This document shows, one piece after another, positions 1 to 8,568 of a stretch of DNA of 64,000 nucleotides. Under the pieces are notes generated by a model, which was given only the letters and a program-made list of their open reading frames with translations, had not been told where the DNA came from and made no database searches. Source of the DNA: Streptomyces sp. NBC_01351 (GTDB taxonomy: Bacteria > Actinomycetota > Actinomycetes > Streptomycetales > Streptomycetaceae); the NCBI RefSeq assembly GCF_036237315.1, contig NZ_CP108356.1, positions 7,073,501-7,137,500 of the forward strand, written 5' to 3'. The position numbers were made by a program, and so were the translations under genes. Each line of letters opens with the position of its first letter. The stretch's first letter is position 1.

Positions 1-2
1 CC

Positions 3-182
3 CAGGCCGGGCGCCTGCGGGCGGCGGGGGCGCGGGTGCTGGTGATCAGCCCGTCGGCGGCGGCCCGCAAGGTGTTCGGGCGCAACGTACTGGACCCCGC
101 CCGGCGCGACCCGGCGGCCCGGGCGGGCCTGGCGCAGGCCGCCGAGCACGTCGCCGAGGCCGCGGATGTCTGGACGGGCTGA
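3..182 (+). CDS. C-terminal fragment, probable patatin-like phospholipase
   Basis: Only the last 59 codons are in the window; the gene begins upstream of it. The fragment reads through ARVLVISPSAAARKVFG and NVLDPARRDPAARAGLAQ to a TGA at 180-182. The pattern 'V-x-V-[VI]-x-P-x-A-x(8-10)-N-x-LDP-x-RR-x-x-AARAG' is what I remember from the C-terminus of actinobacterial patatin-like acylhydrolases. The catalytic GxSxG and DG[GA] motifs would lie outside the window, so the assignment rests on tail resemblance only. The next gene starts 21 bases later on the same strand. Confidence 0.5.
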   Translation, partial: QAGRLRAAGARVLVISPSAAARKVFGRNVLDPARRDPAARAGLAQAAEHVAEAADVWTG

Positions 183-203
183 GCCCGGGCCGACAATGGT
201 GGG

Positions 204-1052
204 GTGAGCGACGAACAGATCCCGGTGATCCGGGAAGTGGGCCAGGGCACCGCCAAACTGATGCCGGACGTGGACCGGGAGCGGGCCTGGCTGCTGACCG
301 TCGACGGGGCGCCGCAGTCGTACGTGGACCTCGACGATCCGCTGCACCTGGAGTTCGAGTACGTACGCCGTCTCGCGCACGTCCTGGACTGTGCGGCAGA
401 GCCGGGGCTCGGGCTGGATCTGCTGCACCTCGGTGGCGGCGCGCTGACCCTGCCGCGGTACGCGGCGGCGACCCGGGCGGGCTCCCGGCAGACGGTCGTC
501 GAATTCGACGCGGGCCTGGTGGAGCTGGTCGCCGGGCACCTGCCAGTGCCGGAGGGAGCCGGGATCACGGTGCATGCCGCCGACGCGCGGGCCTGGCTGG
601 AGGCGGCGCCGGCGGGGAGTGCGGACGTGGTGGTGGCCGATGTGTTCGGCGGCTCCCGGGTACCGGCCCAGCTGACCTCCGCGGAGTACGCGCGGGAGGC
701 GGCGCGGGTGCTGAGGCCCGGCGGGCTGTACGCGGCGAACCTGGCCGACGGGGCGCCGTTCGACTTCCTGCGGTCCCAGCTGGCCAACTTCGGCGAGGCC
801 TTCGCGGAACTGGCGCTGATCGCGGAGCCGGCGGTGCTGCGGGGGCGGAGGTTCGGCAACGCGGTGGTGTTGGCGTCGGATGCGGAGTTGCCGGTGGCTT
901 CGCTCGCCAGGTCGTGCGCGGGCGACGCGTTTCCCGCCAGGGTGGTGTTCGGTGACGGGCTCGCCCGGTTCATGAGGGGGGCCCGGCCGGTGGCCGACGC
1001 GGACGCGCAGCCGTCCCCGGCCCCGCCGGAGGGTGCGTTCAGCCTGGGCTGA
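204..1052 (+). CDS. Spermidine synthase-like SAM-binding protein
   Basis: 282 residues with a class I methyltransferase/aminopropyltransferase fold. The nucleotide-binding core is LLHLGGGALTLPRY (about 72-85), followed by an acidic residue ending strand 2 (TVVEFDAGLVELV, about 98-110) and a third strand (ADVVVADVFGGSRVPAQL). Such proteins are annotated as 'spermidine synthase-like' or 'fused MFS/spermidine synthase'; this one has no membrane part. Whether it uses decarboxylated SAM is unknown. Translation starts at a GTG with no Shine-Dalgarno sequence. GACAAT at 192-197 ends exactly seven bases before the GTG, so the mRNA may be leaderless. It converges on the MFS gene downstream. Confidence 0.75.
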   Translation: MSDEQIPVIREVGQGTAKLMPDVDRERAWLLTVDGAPQSYVDLDDPLHLEFEYVRRLAHVLDCAAEPGLGLDLLHLGGGALTLPRYAAATRAGSRQTVVEFDAGLVELVAGHLPVPEGAGITVHAADARAWLEAAPAGSADVVVADVFGGSRVPAQLTSAEYAREAARVLRPGGLYAANLADGAPFDFLRSQLANFGEAFAELALIAEPAVLRGRRFGNAVVLASDAELPVASLARSCAGDAFPARVVFGDGLARFMRGARPVADADAQPSPAPPEGAFSLG

Positions 1053-1076
1053 GGGGGCCGCCTGCCGCGCCGCGTC

Positions 1077-1093
1077 CCGGGGCTCCGCCCCGG
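1077..1093. terminator. GC-rich hairpin between convergent genes
   Basis: A perfect 7-bp stem, CCGGGGC-tcc-GCCCCGG, lies in the 51-base gap between the converging spermidine-synthase-like and MFS genes. The flanking bases (CCCCGCGG, CACGCCGGCGGGGG) look like a worn copy of the larger repeat at 57547-57684. It probably ends transcription in both directions. There is no T-tract, as is usual in Streptomyces. Confidence 0.55.
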
Positions 1094-1103
1094 ACCCCGC
1101 GGC

Positions 1104-2441
1104 TCACACGCCGGCGGGGGTGGACGTGGCCGACGCCGGAGGCGCCGGGTCCGGGGCGGCGGTACCGGAAGCCGGGTGCGGGCCCGACTTCTCGTGCTCC
1201 CGCCGGGTCAGGTTCCGGACGTCCGGGATCAGGAGGACCAGCGCGGTGGCCAGGACCACCAGGACCGCGCAGCCCCACAGGGCCTCGCTGCGGCCGAAGG
1301 CCGATTCGGCCGGGCCCGCCAGGGCGGTGGCCAGCGGGAGCAGCGACACCGAGCCGAACCAGTCGTAGGCCGAGACCCGGGAGAACTTCTCCTCCGGTAT
1401 CTCCTGGTGAAGGCTCGTCATCCAGTTCACGCCGAACACCTCGATGCCCGCGCCGCTGATGAACATCATCACGCACAGCCCCCACACAGGCAGCGGCACG
1501 GCGAGCCCGGCCGAAGGCAGCGCCAACGGGAACACGCACAGGGTGCCGATCAGCAGCAGTCTGCGCGGCTTCCACACCATCATCAGGACCGCCCCCGCGA
1601 TGGTCCCCACCCCGAAGAAGGCCAGCGCCAGGCCCCAGGGTGCCGGACCGCCGAGCTGGTCCCGGGCGACCAGGGGCCCGTAGACCGCGTCGGCGGCGCC
1701 GACGACGGCCACGACCACGGAGAACTGGAGCACGATGCTCCACAGCCAGGGGCGGGTACGGACCTCCACCCAGCCCTCGCGCAGATCGGTGAGCAGGCCG
1801 CCGCTGCGGGACCGGTCGGCGGTGGGGGCGACGTCGAGGAAGGCGCGCAGCGCGCCCGCGATCGCGAAGGCGGCCGCGTCCACGGCCAGGACCCAGCCCG
1901 GGCCCAGGACGGCGATCATCGCCCCGCCGAGGGCCGCGCCACCGATGCCGGCGCCGTTCATCGCCATGCGGAACAGGGCGAAGGCACGGTTGGAATGCTC
2001 GCCTGAGACGGTGGCCAGCAGCATGCCCTCGGCCGCCGGGTTGAAGAAGGCCGTGCCGGTGCCGCACAGGGCGGTCAGCAGCATCATCTGCCAGAGCTGG
2101 GGGTCCCCGGTGAGGACGAGGAGGGCGAAGGCGCCCTGGGAGAGGCAGTTCAGGGTGTTGGCCGCGACCATCACGTGGTGGCGCGGCACCCGGTCGGCTA
2201 TCGCGCCGCCGATGAGCAGGAAGAGGACGAGCGGCAGCGTACGGGCCGCGGCGACGAGGCCGAGGTCGCCGGCGCTCCCGCCGGCGTCCTGGACCGCGAA
2301 GGCGGCCGCGATGAGCGCTCCGTGGCTCCCGAGGTTGGTGATCACCGCCGCGCTCGTGAGGAGCGTGTAGTTGCGGCCTGCCCATTCGGGTCGGCGGCGG
2401 CCTGCGGGCGTGCGGGAGGAGGCGGTGCGGGGAGAGCTCAC
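1104..2441 (-). CDS. MFS transporter, EntS-like exporter type
   Basis: 445 residues, about 12 hydrophobic helices, starting at a GTG (SSPRTASS). Helix 1 begins near residue 25 (NYTLLTSAAVITNLGSHGAL). The loop between helices 2 and 3 carries the MFS motif GGAIADRVPRHHVMV. The architecture (MFS_3, enterobactin-exporter-like) suggests a drug/proton or siderophore exporter of the cytoplasmic membrane, but no substrate can be named. A low-complexity cytoplasmic tail rich in Ala and Pro ends the protein. The gene stands alone and is convergent with the upstream gene. Confidence 0.8.
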   Translation of the reverse strand: MSSPRTASSRTPAGRRRPEWAGRNYTLLTSAAVITNLGSHGALIAAAFAVQDAGGSAGDLGLVAAARTLPLVLFLLIGGAIADRVPRHHVMVAANTLNCLSQGAFALLVLTGDPQLWQMMLLTALCGTGTAFFNPAAEGMLLATVSGEHSNRAFALFRMAMNGAGIGGAALGGAMIAVLGPGWVLAVDAAAFAIAGALRAFLDVAPTADRSRSGGLLTDLREGWVEVRTRPWLWSIVLQFSVVVAVVGAADAVYGPLVARDQLGGPAPWGLALAFFGVGTIAGAVLMMVWKPRRLLLIGTLCVFPLALPSAGLAVPLPVWGLCVMMFISGAGIEVFGVNWMTSLHQEIPEEKFSRVSAYDWFGSVSLLPLATALAGPAESAFGRSEALWGCAVLVVLATALVLLIPDVRNLTRREHEKSGPHPASGTAAPDPAPPASATSTPAGV

Positions 2442-2510
2442 TACGGGACTATCACCGCACCGGGCCGAGAATCCAAACGGATTGTCTGCCCGGTGCGGGG
2501 GCGGAGAGGG

Positions 2511-3527
2511 TCAGCTCGTGGTCAGGCGGACCGTGCTGAGGACCTTGTCCATCGTCTCCTGCTTGACCTCGTCCGGGACGCCCGCGGCGCTGTGGAGGAT
2601 CCAGGAGGAGAAGTCACCGTTGGTGGTCTTGAAGCTGAAGGCGATGGACTTGCCGTCGGAGGAGCACTTGTGGTCCTTCGCCAGATTGGAGGCCGTGGCG
2701 GTCGCCATGTGGCCCTTCAGCCCGGAGGAGGTGGTGTACTCCTTCGCCTCGGAGACCTTGACGGACTCCTTGGGCGCCTTCTGTGCGTAGGCTCCCAGGA
2801 CCCAGGAGCCGGCCGCGTTGCGCACGGCCTCGGCCGTGTCCTTCGCGCCCTGACCGCCCTTGGTGCCGGTGCCGGCCAGGTCGTAGGTCTCCTCGTCGCC
2901 GTCCTTGTCGGCGTCGACCTTGCACCAGTTCTCCTTGAGAACGGCGGGTGCGCTCATCATCACGAACGGGGAGCCGTCGTTCTTGATCTTGTCCTCAAAC
3001 CCGATGGACATGCCGGCGCCCAGCACGTTCCACTCCGGCGGGACGTCGAAGGCCGTGCCGTACTTCGGGTTGACCACGACCTTCCAGCCCGGGACAACCG
3101 GCTTGACCTCGCCGCCGGCGCGCGGGTTCGGGCTGCTGCCAGCCGGGGCGGGCTCGGTGGTGGCGGGCGCCGAAACGGAGGCGGCGGGCTTGTCGTCGGC
3201 CTGGTTGGTCTTGTTGTCGTCCCGGGTGAAGACGTACGCACCGGTCGCCGCGGCCGCCACGATGACCGCGGCCGCCGAGACGATGGCCACCGTCTTGGTC
3301 TGGTAGGGGCTCCCGCCGCCGCCCTGGGGCTGTGCGGGCTGCTGGGGCGGGCCCCACTGCTGGCCGGGAACGGTCGGGGGCTGCTGGTACCCGGGCTGCT
3401 GCGGGTATCCGTAACCGGGCTGCTGCTGGTACGGGTTCGGCTGCCCCGGCTGCTGCTGGTACGGGTTCTGTTGCGCGCCCTGGGGGTTCTGCTCGCCCCC
3501 GGGCGGCTGCTGCTGTCCTGGCCACAT
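2511..3527 (-). CDS. Pro/Gln-rich single-pass membrane protein, unknown function
   Basis: 338 residues from ATG at 3527. The N-terminal 85 residues are a cytoplasmic low-complexity stretch of repeated NPYQQQPG-type units. One transmembrane helix follows (TVAIVSAAAVIVAAAATGAYVF, about 95-116), then an Ala/Pro/Thr-rich linker and an extracytoplasmic domain from about 165 (PGWKVVVNPKYGTAFDVPPEW). That domain resembles the DUF8017-type C-terminal domain common in Streptomyces membrane proteins, by memory only. It has two Cys (NWCKVD, HKCSSD) that could form a disulphide outside the cell. Function unknown. It is divergent from the thioesterase gene across 96 bases. Confidence 0.7.
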   Translation of the reverse strand: MWPGQQQPPGGEQNPQGAQQNPYQQQPGQPNPYQQQPGYGYPQQPGYQQPPTVPGQQWGPPQQPAQPQGGGGSPYQTKTVAIVSAAAVIVAAAATGAYVFTRDDNKTNQADDKPAASVSAPATTEPAPAGSSPNPRAGGEVKPVVPGWKVVVNPKYGTAFDVPPEWNVLGAGMSIGFEDKIKNDGSPFVMMSAPAVLKENWCKVDADKDGDEETYDLAGTGTKGGQGAKDTAEAVRNAAGSWVLGAYAQKAPKESVKVSEAKEYTTSSGLKGHMATATASNLAKDHKCSSDGKSIAFSFKTTNGDFSSWILHSAAGVPDEVKQETMDKVLSTVRLTTS

Positions 3528-3623
3528 GGCCGGTAACGATAGTGGGAGAGGGCCGCATGGGCCACGGCCGCCCCCTGCCAGGGTCTGGCCAATCCTGCTT
3601 ACTCGTGGGTAACATCGCTCTTC

Positions 3624-4085
3624 ATGAGCGCAGATCAGATGAACGTGGGCGAACTGCTCGCCGCGACGGTGCCGATGGCCCGGACCCTGAACCTCCAGTT
3701 CCTGGAGACCACCCCCGAGCGCGCGGTCGTCCGCCTCCCGGACCAGCCCGAGTACCACAACCACGTCGGCGGCCCGCACGCCGGCGCCATGTTCACCCTG
3801 GCCGAGTCGGCGAGCGGCGCCATCGTCCTGGCAGCCTTCGGTGCCCAGCTCTCGCGCGCCGTCCCCCTCGCCGTGAAGGCCGAGATCGGCTACAAGAAGC
3901 TCGCCAAGGGCGTCGTGACCGCCACCGCCACCCTGGGCCGCCCGGCCGCGGAGGTCATCGCCGAACTCGACGCGGGCGGCCGCCCCGAGTTCCCGGTGAC
4001 CATCGCCATCCAGCGCGAGGACGAGGCCGTGACGGGCGAGATGACGGTCGTCTGGACGCTGCGGCCGAACGACCAGGGGAAGTGA
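3624..4085 (+). CDS. Hotdog-fold thioesterase, DUF4442/PaaI-like
   Basis: 153 residues, a full-length single hotdog domain. The central segment YHNHVGGPHAGAMFTLAESASG (about 50-71) matches the 'HN-x-x-G-x-x-HGG/HAGA-x-F-x-LAE' helix of PaaI/DUF4442 acyl-CoA thioesterases, in which the Asn/His and the following Glu form the active site at the dimer interface. It probably hydrolyses an acyl-CoA in the cytosol; the substrate is unknown. No Shine-Dalgarno sequence precedes the ATG. TAACAT at 3610-3615 would start transcription two to three bases before the ATG, a near-leaderless arrangement. Confidence 0.8.
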   Translation: MSADQMNVGELLAATVPMARTLNLQFLETTPERAVVRLPDQPEYHNHVGGPHAGAMFTLAESASGAIVLAAFGAQLSRAVPLAVKAEIGYKKLAKGVVTATATLGRPAAEVIAELDAGGRPEFPVTIAIQREDEAVTGEMTVVWTLRPNDQGK

Positions 4086-4267
4086 CCCGAACCGGGTAGC
4101 GCCCGTGCGCCGCGGCCTCCTGCACCCCGTTGTGGTGGGCCCTCGGCGGGTGAGGCCGGCGCGGCGAAACGTGTCGCGAGGCGTGGTGTCGGGCGAGCGT
4201 CCGAACGCCAAGGCGCAGTACACCCGCTGCCGCTAGAGTCCCTCGCACGACGATGGAGGGAGTACCC

Positions 4268-4468
4268 GTGGCCAAGGTCGACATCAGCCTCGACGCAGAG
4301 CTCGTGGTGGAGGTGATGGTCCTCGCCGGGGTCGGGTCGCCGCAGGACGCCGTGGAGGCCGTCGTACGGGACTACATCGCGCGCGGGCACCGCACCGAGG
4401 CCCGGGTGCAGCAGCGGGACGAGCCCGAGCGGAAGCACGAGAGCCTGCCCCCGCCGCCGCAGGGCTGA
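4268..4468 (+). CDS. Orphan VapB-like (DUF2191) antitoxin
   Basis: 66 residues from GTG at 4268. This start is preferred over the in-frame ATG at 4253 because GGAGGGAG (4255-4262) sits at Shine-Dalgarno distance from it. The N-terminal half, AKVDISLDAELVVEVMVL, followed by VGSPQDAVEAVVRDYIAR, has the beta-strand plus two-helix pattern of ribbon-helix-helix VapB antitoxins. The C-terminus is charged and disordered (EARVQQRDEPERKHE). No PIN-domain toxin is next to it on either strand, so it is an orphan or works as a stand-alone small DNA-binding protein. Confidence 0.65.
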   Translation: MAKVDISLDAELVVEVMVLAGVGSPQDAVEAVVRDYIARGHRTEARVQQRDEPERKHESLPPPPQG

Positions 4469-4567
4469 ACCTCGGCGGGCGCGGTGGCGCGTCTCGGCGG
4501 GACCCGCCGGTGCCCGGCGCACAGTGGGCGGGGGAGCGGCCCGGCGCGGGCCGCTCCCGCCGACCCT

Positions 4568-4588
4568 CCCCCAGACTCCGTCTGGGGG
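4568..4588. repeat. Streptomyces CCCCCAGAC hairpin
   Basis: A perfect 9-bp stem with a 3-base loop, CCCCCAGAC-tcc-GTCTGGGGG, lies 25 bases before the GH3 start; a further CCCCCAG follows at 4591-4597. I recognise this as a short palindrome repeated many times in Streptomyces intergenic regions. It may end transcription of the small antitoxin gene or shape the leader of the glycosidase. Confidence 0.7.
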
Positions 4589-4612
4589 TGCCCCCAGCCG
4601 CAGGGAGCGCCC

Positions 4613-7135
4613 ATGAGCGAGGCCGTGTCCAGACGTACGGCGATGCGGCTGCTCGGCACGGCGGGTGCGGCCGGCGCGGTCCTCGGGGCGGGCGGCTGCG
4701 TGGCTTCCGTACCCCCGGGCGCGGTGCCCCGCAAGGCCTCGTCCGCCCCCGCCCCGGCCGCGGCGGGGGCCGCGGAATCCGCCGGCGCCGCCAGGATCGA
4801 CGCCCTGCTGGAGCGGCTCACCCTCGACGAGAAGACCGCCCTGCTGCACGGCGCCCGAGACCCCGCCTCCCTCGGCCAGGCCGGCTACGTGCCCGGCGTC
4901 CCGCGCCTGGGCATCCCCGCACTGCGCCTCGCCGACGGACCCGCCGGCGTACGGGTCGACCGGCCCGCCACCGCGCTGCCCGCCCCCGTCATGCTGGCCT
5001 CCGCCTTCGACCCCGTGCTCGCCCGCGAGTACGGCAGGGTCCTCGGCCGCGAGGGCCGGGCGCTCGGTCAGGACGTACTGCTGTCGCCCATGGCCAACCT
5101 CATCCGCACCCCGTACGCGGGCCGGAACTTCGAGACCTTCGCCGAGGACCCCCGGCTCACCGCCGACCTGGTCGGCGAGATGGTCCGCGGGATCCAGGAC
5201 GAGGGGCTCATCGCCACCGTCAAGCACTTCGCCCTCAACAACCAGGAGCGCGGCCGCCACACCGTCGACGTGGTCGCCGACGACCGGACCCTCCACGAAA
5301 CCGAGCTGCGCGGCTTCGAGGCCGCCGTCGCCGCCGGCGCGGGCGCCGTGATGGGCGCCTACAACAAGGTCAACGGGGTCCACGCCTGCGAGAACAAGCC
5401 GCTGCTCGACGAACTGCTGCGCGGCACCTGGGGGTTCGACGGCTGGGTGATGTCCGACCGGGACGCCACCCACAGCACCGTCGCCGCGATCGGCGCCGGG
5501 CTCGACATGGAGATGCCCGGCGGAACCCACTTCGGCGGCCCGCTGCGCCAGGCCGTGCGGGGCGGCACCGTGCCGGAGGCCTTCGTCGACCTCGCCGTGC
5601 ACCGGATCCTGACCACCATGGACCGCTTCGGGCTGCTCGCCGCCCGGCCCGCCGCACGCCCCCCGCGCAACGCCGCCGCAGGAGCCCGGCTCGCCCGCAA
5701 GGTGGCGACCGCCGGCGCGGTGCTGCTGCGCAACGAACACGGCACCCTGCCGCTGACCGGCGCCGCCGCCCGCTCCCTCGCGGTGATCGGACCCACCGGC
5801 CAGGTCCCCTTCGTCGGCGGTGGCGGCAGCGCGCACGTGGTCCCCGACGGGGCGGCCGCCCCGCTCACCGCCATCAGGCAGCGCGCGGGCAACGGCTCCA
5901 CCGTCCGCTACGCCCTCGGCGAGGACCTGTACGGCCGCCCGCTCCCGGCGAAGCTGCTCACCCCGGCCGCCGACCTGGACGACCGGAGCGTGGAGGCCGG
6001 CCGGAGCTGGAGCCACGAGGGCGAGTTCCGGCTCGCCGAGGACGACGAGTGGACCCTGCTCGTCCACTACACCGGGCAACGGCCGGGCGTACGCCTCGAC
6101 GGGGAGGAGCTGTTCCCGGTACGGCAGGGGGTGGCCGAGCGCTACGCGGGCGGACTGCTCGGTTCCGCACCCGACGGGATGAGCGTCCGCCGCCGCACCC
6201 TCACCCTCAAGGCGGGCACCCACCGGCTCTCCGTGACCGCTCGGGGCGGGGCCAAGGGGCAGCGGTTCCGCCTCCGGCACACCACGAAGGCGACCCGGGC
6301 CGCCGATGTCGCCGAGGCGGTGCGGACCGCGAAGGCGGCGCACAGCGTGGTCCTCTTCGCCTACGAGGACGCCACCGAGGGCAGCGACCGCACCTCCCTG
6401 GCCCTCCCGGGCGGGCAGGCCGGGCTGATCGAAGCCGTCGCCGCCGCGAACCCGCGCACGGCCGTCGTGCTCAACACCTCGTCCGGTACGACCATGCCGT
6501 GGCTGGCCCGCACCGGGGCGGTCCTCCAGATGTACTACCCGGGCCAGGAGGGCGCCGGCGCCACCGCCGACGTCCTCTTCGGGGACGTGGACCCGGGCGG
6601 CCGCCTCACCCAGACCTTCCCGGCAGACGAGCACGCCACCCCGGTCGGCGGGGACCCGGTGCGCTACCCGGGGCTGGGCGGCCGGCAGGAGTACACCGAG
6701 GGCGTCCACGTCGGCCACCGCTGGTACGACGCGCAGCGGGTGGCTCCGCTCTTCCCCTTCGGGCACGGGCTCTCGTACACGACCTGGCAGTACGAGAAGC
6801 TGACGGTCCGCCCCGAAGGCGGCGGGCTGCGCGTGGAGTTCACCGTCCGCAACACTGGCCGCCGCAAGGGCACCGAGGTGGCCCAGGTGTACGTGGGCCC
6901 GTCCCCGGATCTGAAGCTCGACCAGCCGGTGCGCGCGCTGGCCGGCTACCGGCGGCTCACCCTCGCCCCGGGCACGGCGCAGCGGGTCACCGTGGACGTG
7001 GACGCCCGGGCGCTGTCGTCATGGGATCCGGAGCGGCGGACCTGGGTGCTGGGCTCCGGCCGTCGGGAGGTGTTCGCGGGCCGGTCCTCCCGTGAACTGC
7101 CACTGCGGGCGAAGGCGGTGGTGAGGAGCCGATAG
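4613..7135 (+). CDS. Tat-exported GH3 glycoside hydrolase (beta-glucosidase family)
   Basis: 840 residues from ATG at 4613. The N-terminus has a twin-arginine signal (SRRTAMRLLG) and a lipobox-like GAGGC near residue 28, so it is probably a Tat-exported lipoprotein. The GH3 N-terminal (alpha/beta)8 domain runs from about 55 to 330: ADGPAGVR, then KHFALNN, then VMSDRDATHS with the nucleophile Asp. The usual Trp after this Asp is Arg here. The (alpha/beta)6 domain contains a PA14-like insertion (about 460-545), and a fibronectin-III-like domain ends the protein. Likely role: removal of terminal sugars from oligosaccharides or glycosides; substrate unknown. Confidence 0.85.
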   Translation: MSEAVSRRTAMRLLGTAGAAGAVLGAGGCVASVPPGAVPRKASSAPAPAAAGAAESAGAARIDALLERLTLDEKTALLHGARDPASLGQAGYVPGVPRLGIPALRLADGPAGVRVDRPATALPAPVMLASAFDPVLAREYGRVLGREGRALGQDVLLSPMANLIRTPYAGRNFETFAEDPRLTADLVGEMVRGIQDEGLIATVKHFALNNQERGRHTVDVVADDRTLHETELRGFEAAVAAGAGAVMGAYNKVNGVHACENKPLLDELLRGTWGFDGWVMSDRDATHSTVAAIGAGLDMEMPGGTHFGGPLRQAVRGGTVPEAFVDLAVHRILTTMDRFGLLAARPAARPPRNAAAGARLARKVATAGAVLLRNEHGTLPLTGAAARSLAVIGPTGQVPFVGGGGSAHVVPDGAAAPLTAIRQRAGNGSTVRYALGEDLYGRPLPAKLLTPAADLDDRSVEAGRSWSHEGEFRLAEDDEWTLLVHYTGQRPGVRLDGEELFPVRQGVAERYAGGLLGSAPDGMSVRRRTLTLKAGTHRLSVTARGGAKGQRFRLRHTTKATRAADVAEAVRTAKAAHSVVLFAYEDATEGSDRTSLALPGGQAGLIEAVAAANPRTAVVLNTSSGTTMPWLARTGAVLQMYYPGQEGAGATADVLFGDVDPGGRLTQTFPADEHATPVGGDPVRYPGLGGRQEYTEGVHVGHRWYDAQRVAPLFPFGHGLSYTTWQYEKLTVRPEGGGLRVEFTVRNTGRRKGTEVAQVYVGPSPDLKLDQPVRALAGYRRLTLAPGTAQRVTVDVDARALSSWDPERRTWVLGSGRREVFAGRSSRELPLRAKAVVRSR

Positions 7136-7193
7136 GCTGCGCCTTCGGCGTGTCACAGGGGGCGCGCCGGCGACGACTCGGGAGGACGTACCG

Positions 7194-7862
7194 GTGGACA
7201 TCCAGGAATGGCTGGAGACGATTCCGGCGGTGAGCATCTACCTCCTGGTGGGTCTGGTCATCGGACTCGAGAGCCTCGGCATCCCGCTGCCCGGCGAGAT
7301 CGTCCTGGTCAGTTCGGCGCTGCTGGCCTCCCAGCACGGGGAGATCGACCCCGTGGTGCTGGCGATCTGCGCGATCACCGGGGCCATCGTCGGCGACTCG
7401 ATCGGTTACGCGATCGGACGCCGCGGGGGCAAGCCGATGCTGGAGAAACTGGGCCGGCGCTTCCCCAAGCACTTCGGGCCGGACCAGGTGGCCATGGCGG
7501 AACGCTCCTTCGAGAAGTGGGGCATGTGGGCCGTCTTCTTCGGCCGGTTCGTGGCCCTGCTGCGGATCTTCGCCGGGCCGCTGGCGGGCGTGCTGCACAT
7601 GCCGTACTGGAAGTTCCTGATCGCCAACGTCTTCGGCGGCATCCTCTGGGCCGGCGGCACCACGGCCGTCATCTACTCGGTCGGCGTCGTCGCCGAGCCG
7701 TGGCTGAAGCGGTTCTCCTGGGCGGCGCTCGCGCTCGCCGTGGTGTGCGGGATCGCGATGACGCTGGTGGTGCGCAACCGGATGAAGAAGGCCGCGACCG
7801 CCGCGGCACCCGAGGTCGCGGTTCCCGCGCAGGTCGCGGAGCGGGTTCCGGTCGGCGAGTGA
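7194..7862 (+). CDS. DedA family membrane protein
   Basis: 222 residues, GTG start with GGGAGG upstream. It has the SNARE-associated/DedA pattern: ESLGIPLPGEIVLV with the conserved Gly, Pro and Glu (about 23-36), GDSIGYAIGRRGG, and FFGRFVALLRIFAGPLAG with the two functional Arg (about 119-136). The C-terminal helix ends at RNRMKK, followed by a soluble tail. DedA proteins act in lipid-carrier recycling (undecaprenyl phosphate) and membrane homeostasis. The stop overlaps the start of the ankyrin gene (GTGA), so the two are likely cotranslated. Confidence 0.85.
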   Translation: MDIQEWLETIPAVSIYLLVGLVIGLESLGIPLPGEIVLVSSALLASQHGEIDPVVLAICAITGAIVGDSIGYAIGRRGGKPMLEKLGRRFPKHFGPDQVAMAERSFEKWGMWAVFFGRFVALLRIFAGPLAGVLHMPYWKFLIANVFGGILWAGGTTAVIYSVGVVAEPWLKRFSWAALALAVVCGIAMTLVVRNRMKKAATAAAPEVAVPAQVAERVPVGE

Positions 7863-8563
7863 CGCGGCGCCGACCCGAGGGGGACTGGTCGGACGAGGGT
7901 CGGAAGGACCGCTACCTCACCCTGGCGAACGGGCTCGGCAGGGCGGCGGCGGCCGGTGACACCGAGCTGGTGCGGCGCCTGCTCGCCGAGGGGGCCGAGG
8001 CCGACGGCTGGGTGGTCGGGGGCCGCAGGGCACTGGACCTCGCCGTGTGCGCCGGGCACGCGGAGGCCGTCCGGCTGCTCCTCGCGGCGGGTGCCGATCC
8101 CCGGCTCGACGCCGGCCCGTACCACGAGACGACGCCGATGGCCCTCGCGGCGATGAACGGACACACGGAAGTCGCCCGGGCCCTGCTCGACGCCGGCACC
8201 TCGCCGGGCGGTGCCGGCGGAGGGTTTCGCTACGTACCGCTGGTCCTGGCGGCCACGTCCCTGGACAGCGGGAACCCGGAGCTCGTGGACCTGCTGCTGG
8301 ACCGGGGCGCCGACATCGAGGAGCGGATGAAGGACTGCACCGCGCTCGACTGGGCCGCCCACTGGGGCTTCCCGCTCACGGTGGAGCGGCTGCTCGCGCG
8401 CGGCGCCGCCGTCACCGAGCGGACCTTCAGGGAAGGGCGGGCGGGGCAACTGCGCACCGCCCGCGAGGAGACGTCTTCCCGTGGCTGGCCGGGCCCTGGG
8501 CCGCGCAGCCATGACTACAGGGCCGTCAGGGCCCTGCTGCTGGCGGCGCGGGAATCCCGCTAG
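7859..8563 (+). CDS. Ankyrin-repeat protein
   Basis: 234 residues. I chose the GTG at 7859 because it overlaps the dedA TGA as GTGA; no ATG is available. At least four ankyrin repeats are visible: GRAAAAGDTELVRRLLAEGA, then LDLAVCAGHAEAVRLLLAAGA, MALAAMNGHTEVARALLDAG, and ELVDLLLDRGADIEE plus a final LDWAAHWGFPLTVERLLARGA. There is no signal peptide, so it is a cytosolic protein-interaction module; the partner is unknown. Coupling to DedA suggests, without proving, a membrane-associated role. Confidence 0.75.
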   Translation: MTRRRPEGDWSDEGRKDRYLTLANGLGRAAAAGDTELVRRLLAEGAEADGWVVGGRRALDLAVCAGHAEAVRLLLAAGADPRLDAGPYHETTPMALAAMNGHTEVARALLDAGTSPGGAGGGFRYVPLVLAATSLDSGNPELVDLLLDRGADIEERMKDCTALDWAAHWGFPLTVERLLARGAAVTERTFREGRAGQLRTAREETSSRGWPGPGPRSHDYRAVRALLLAARESR

Positions 8564-8568
8564 CGGGA

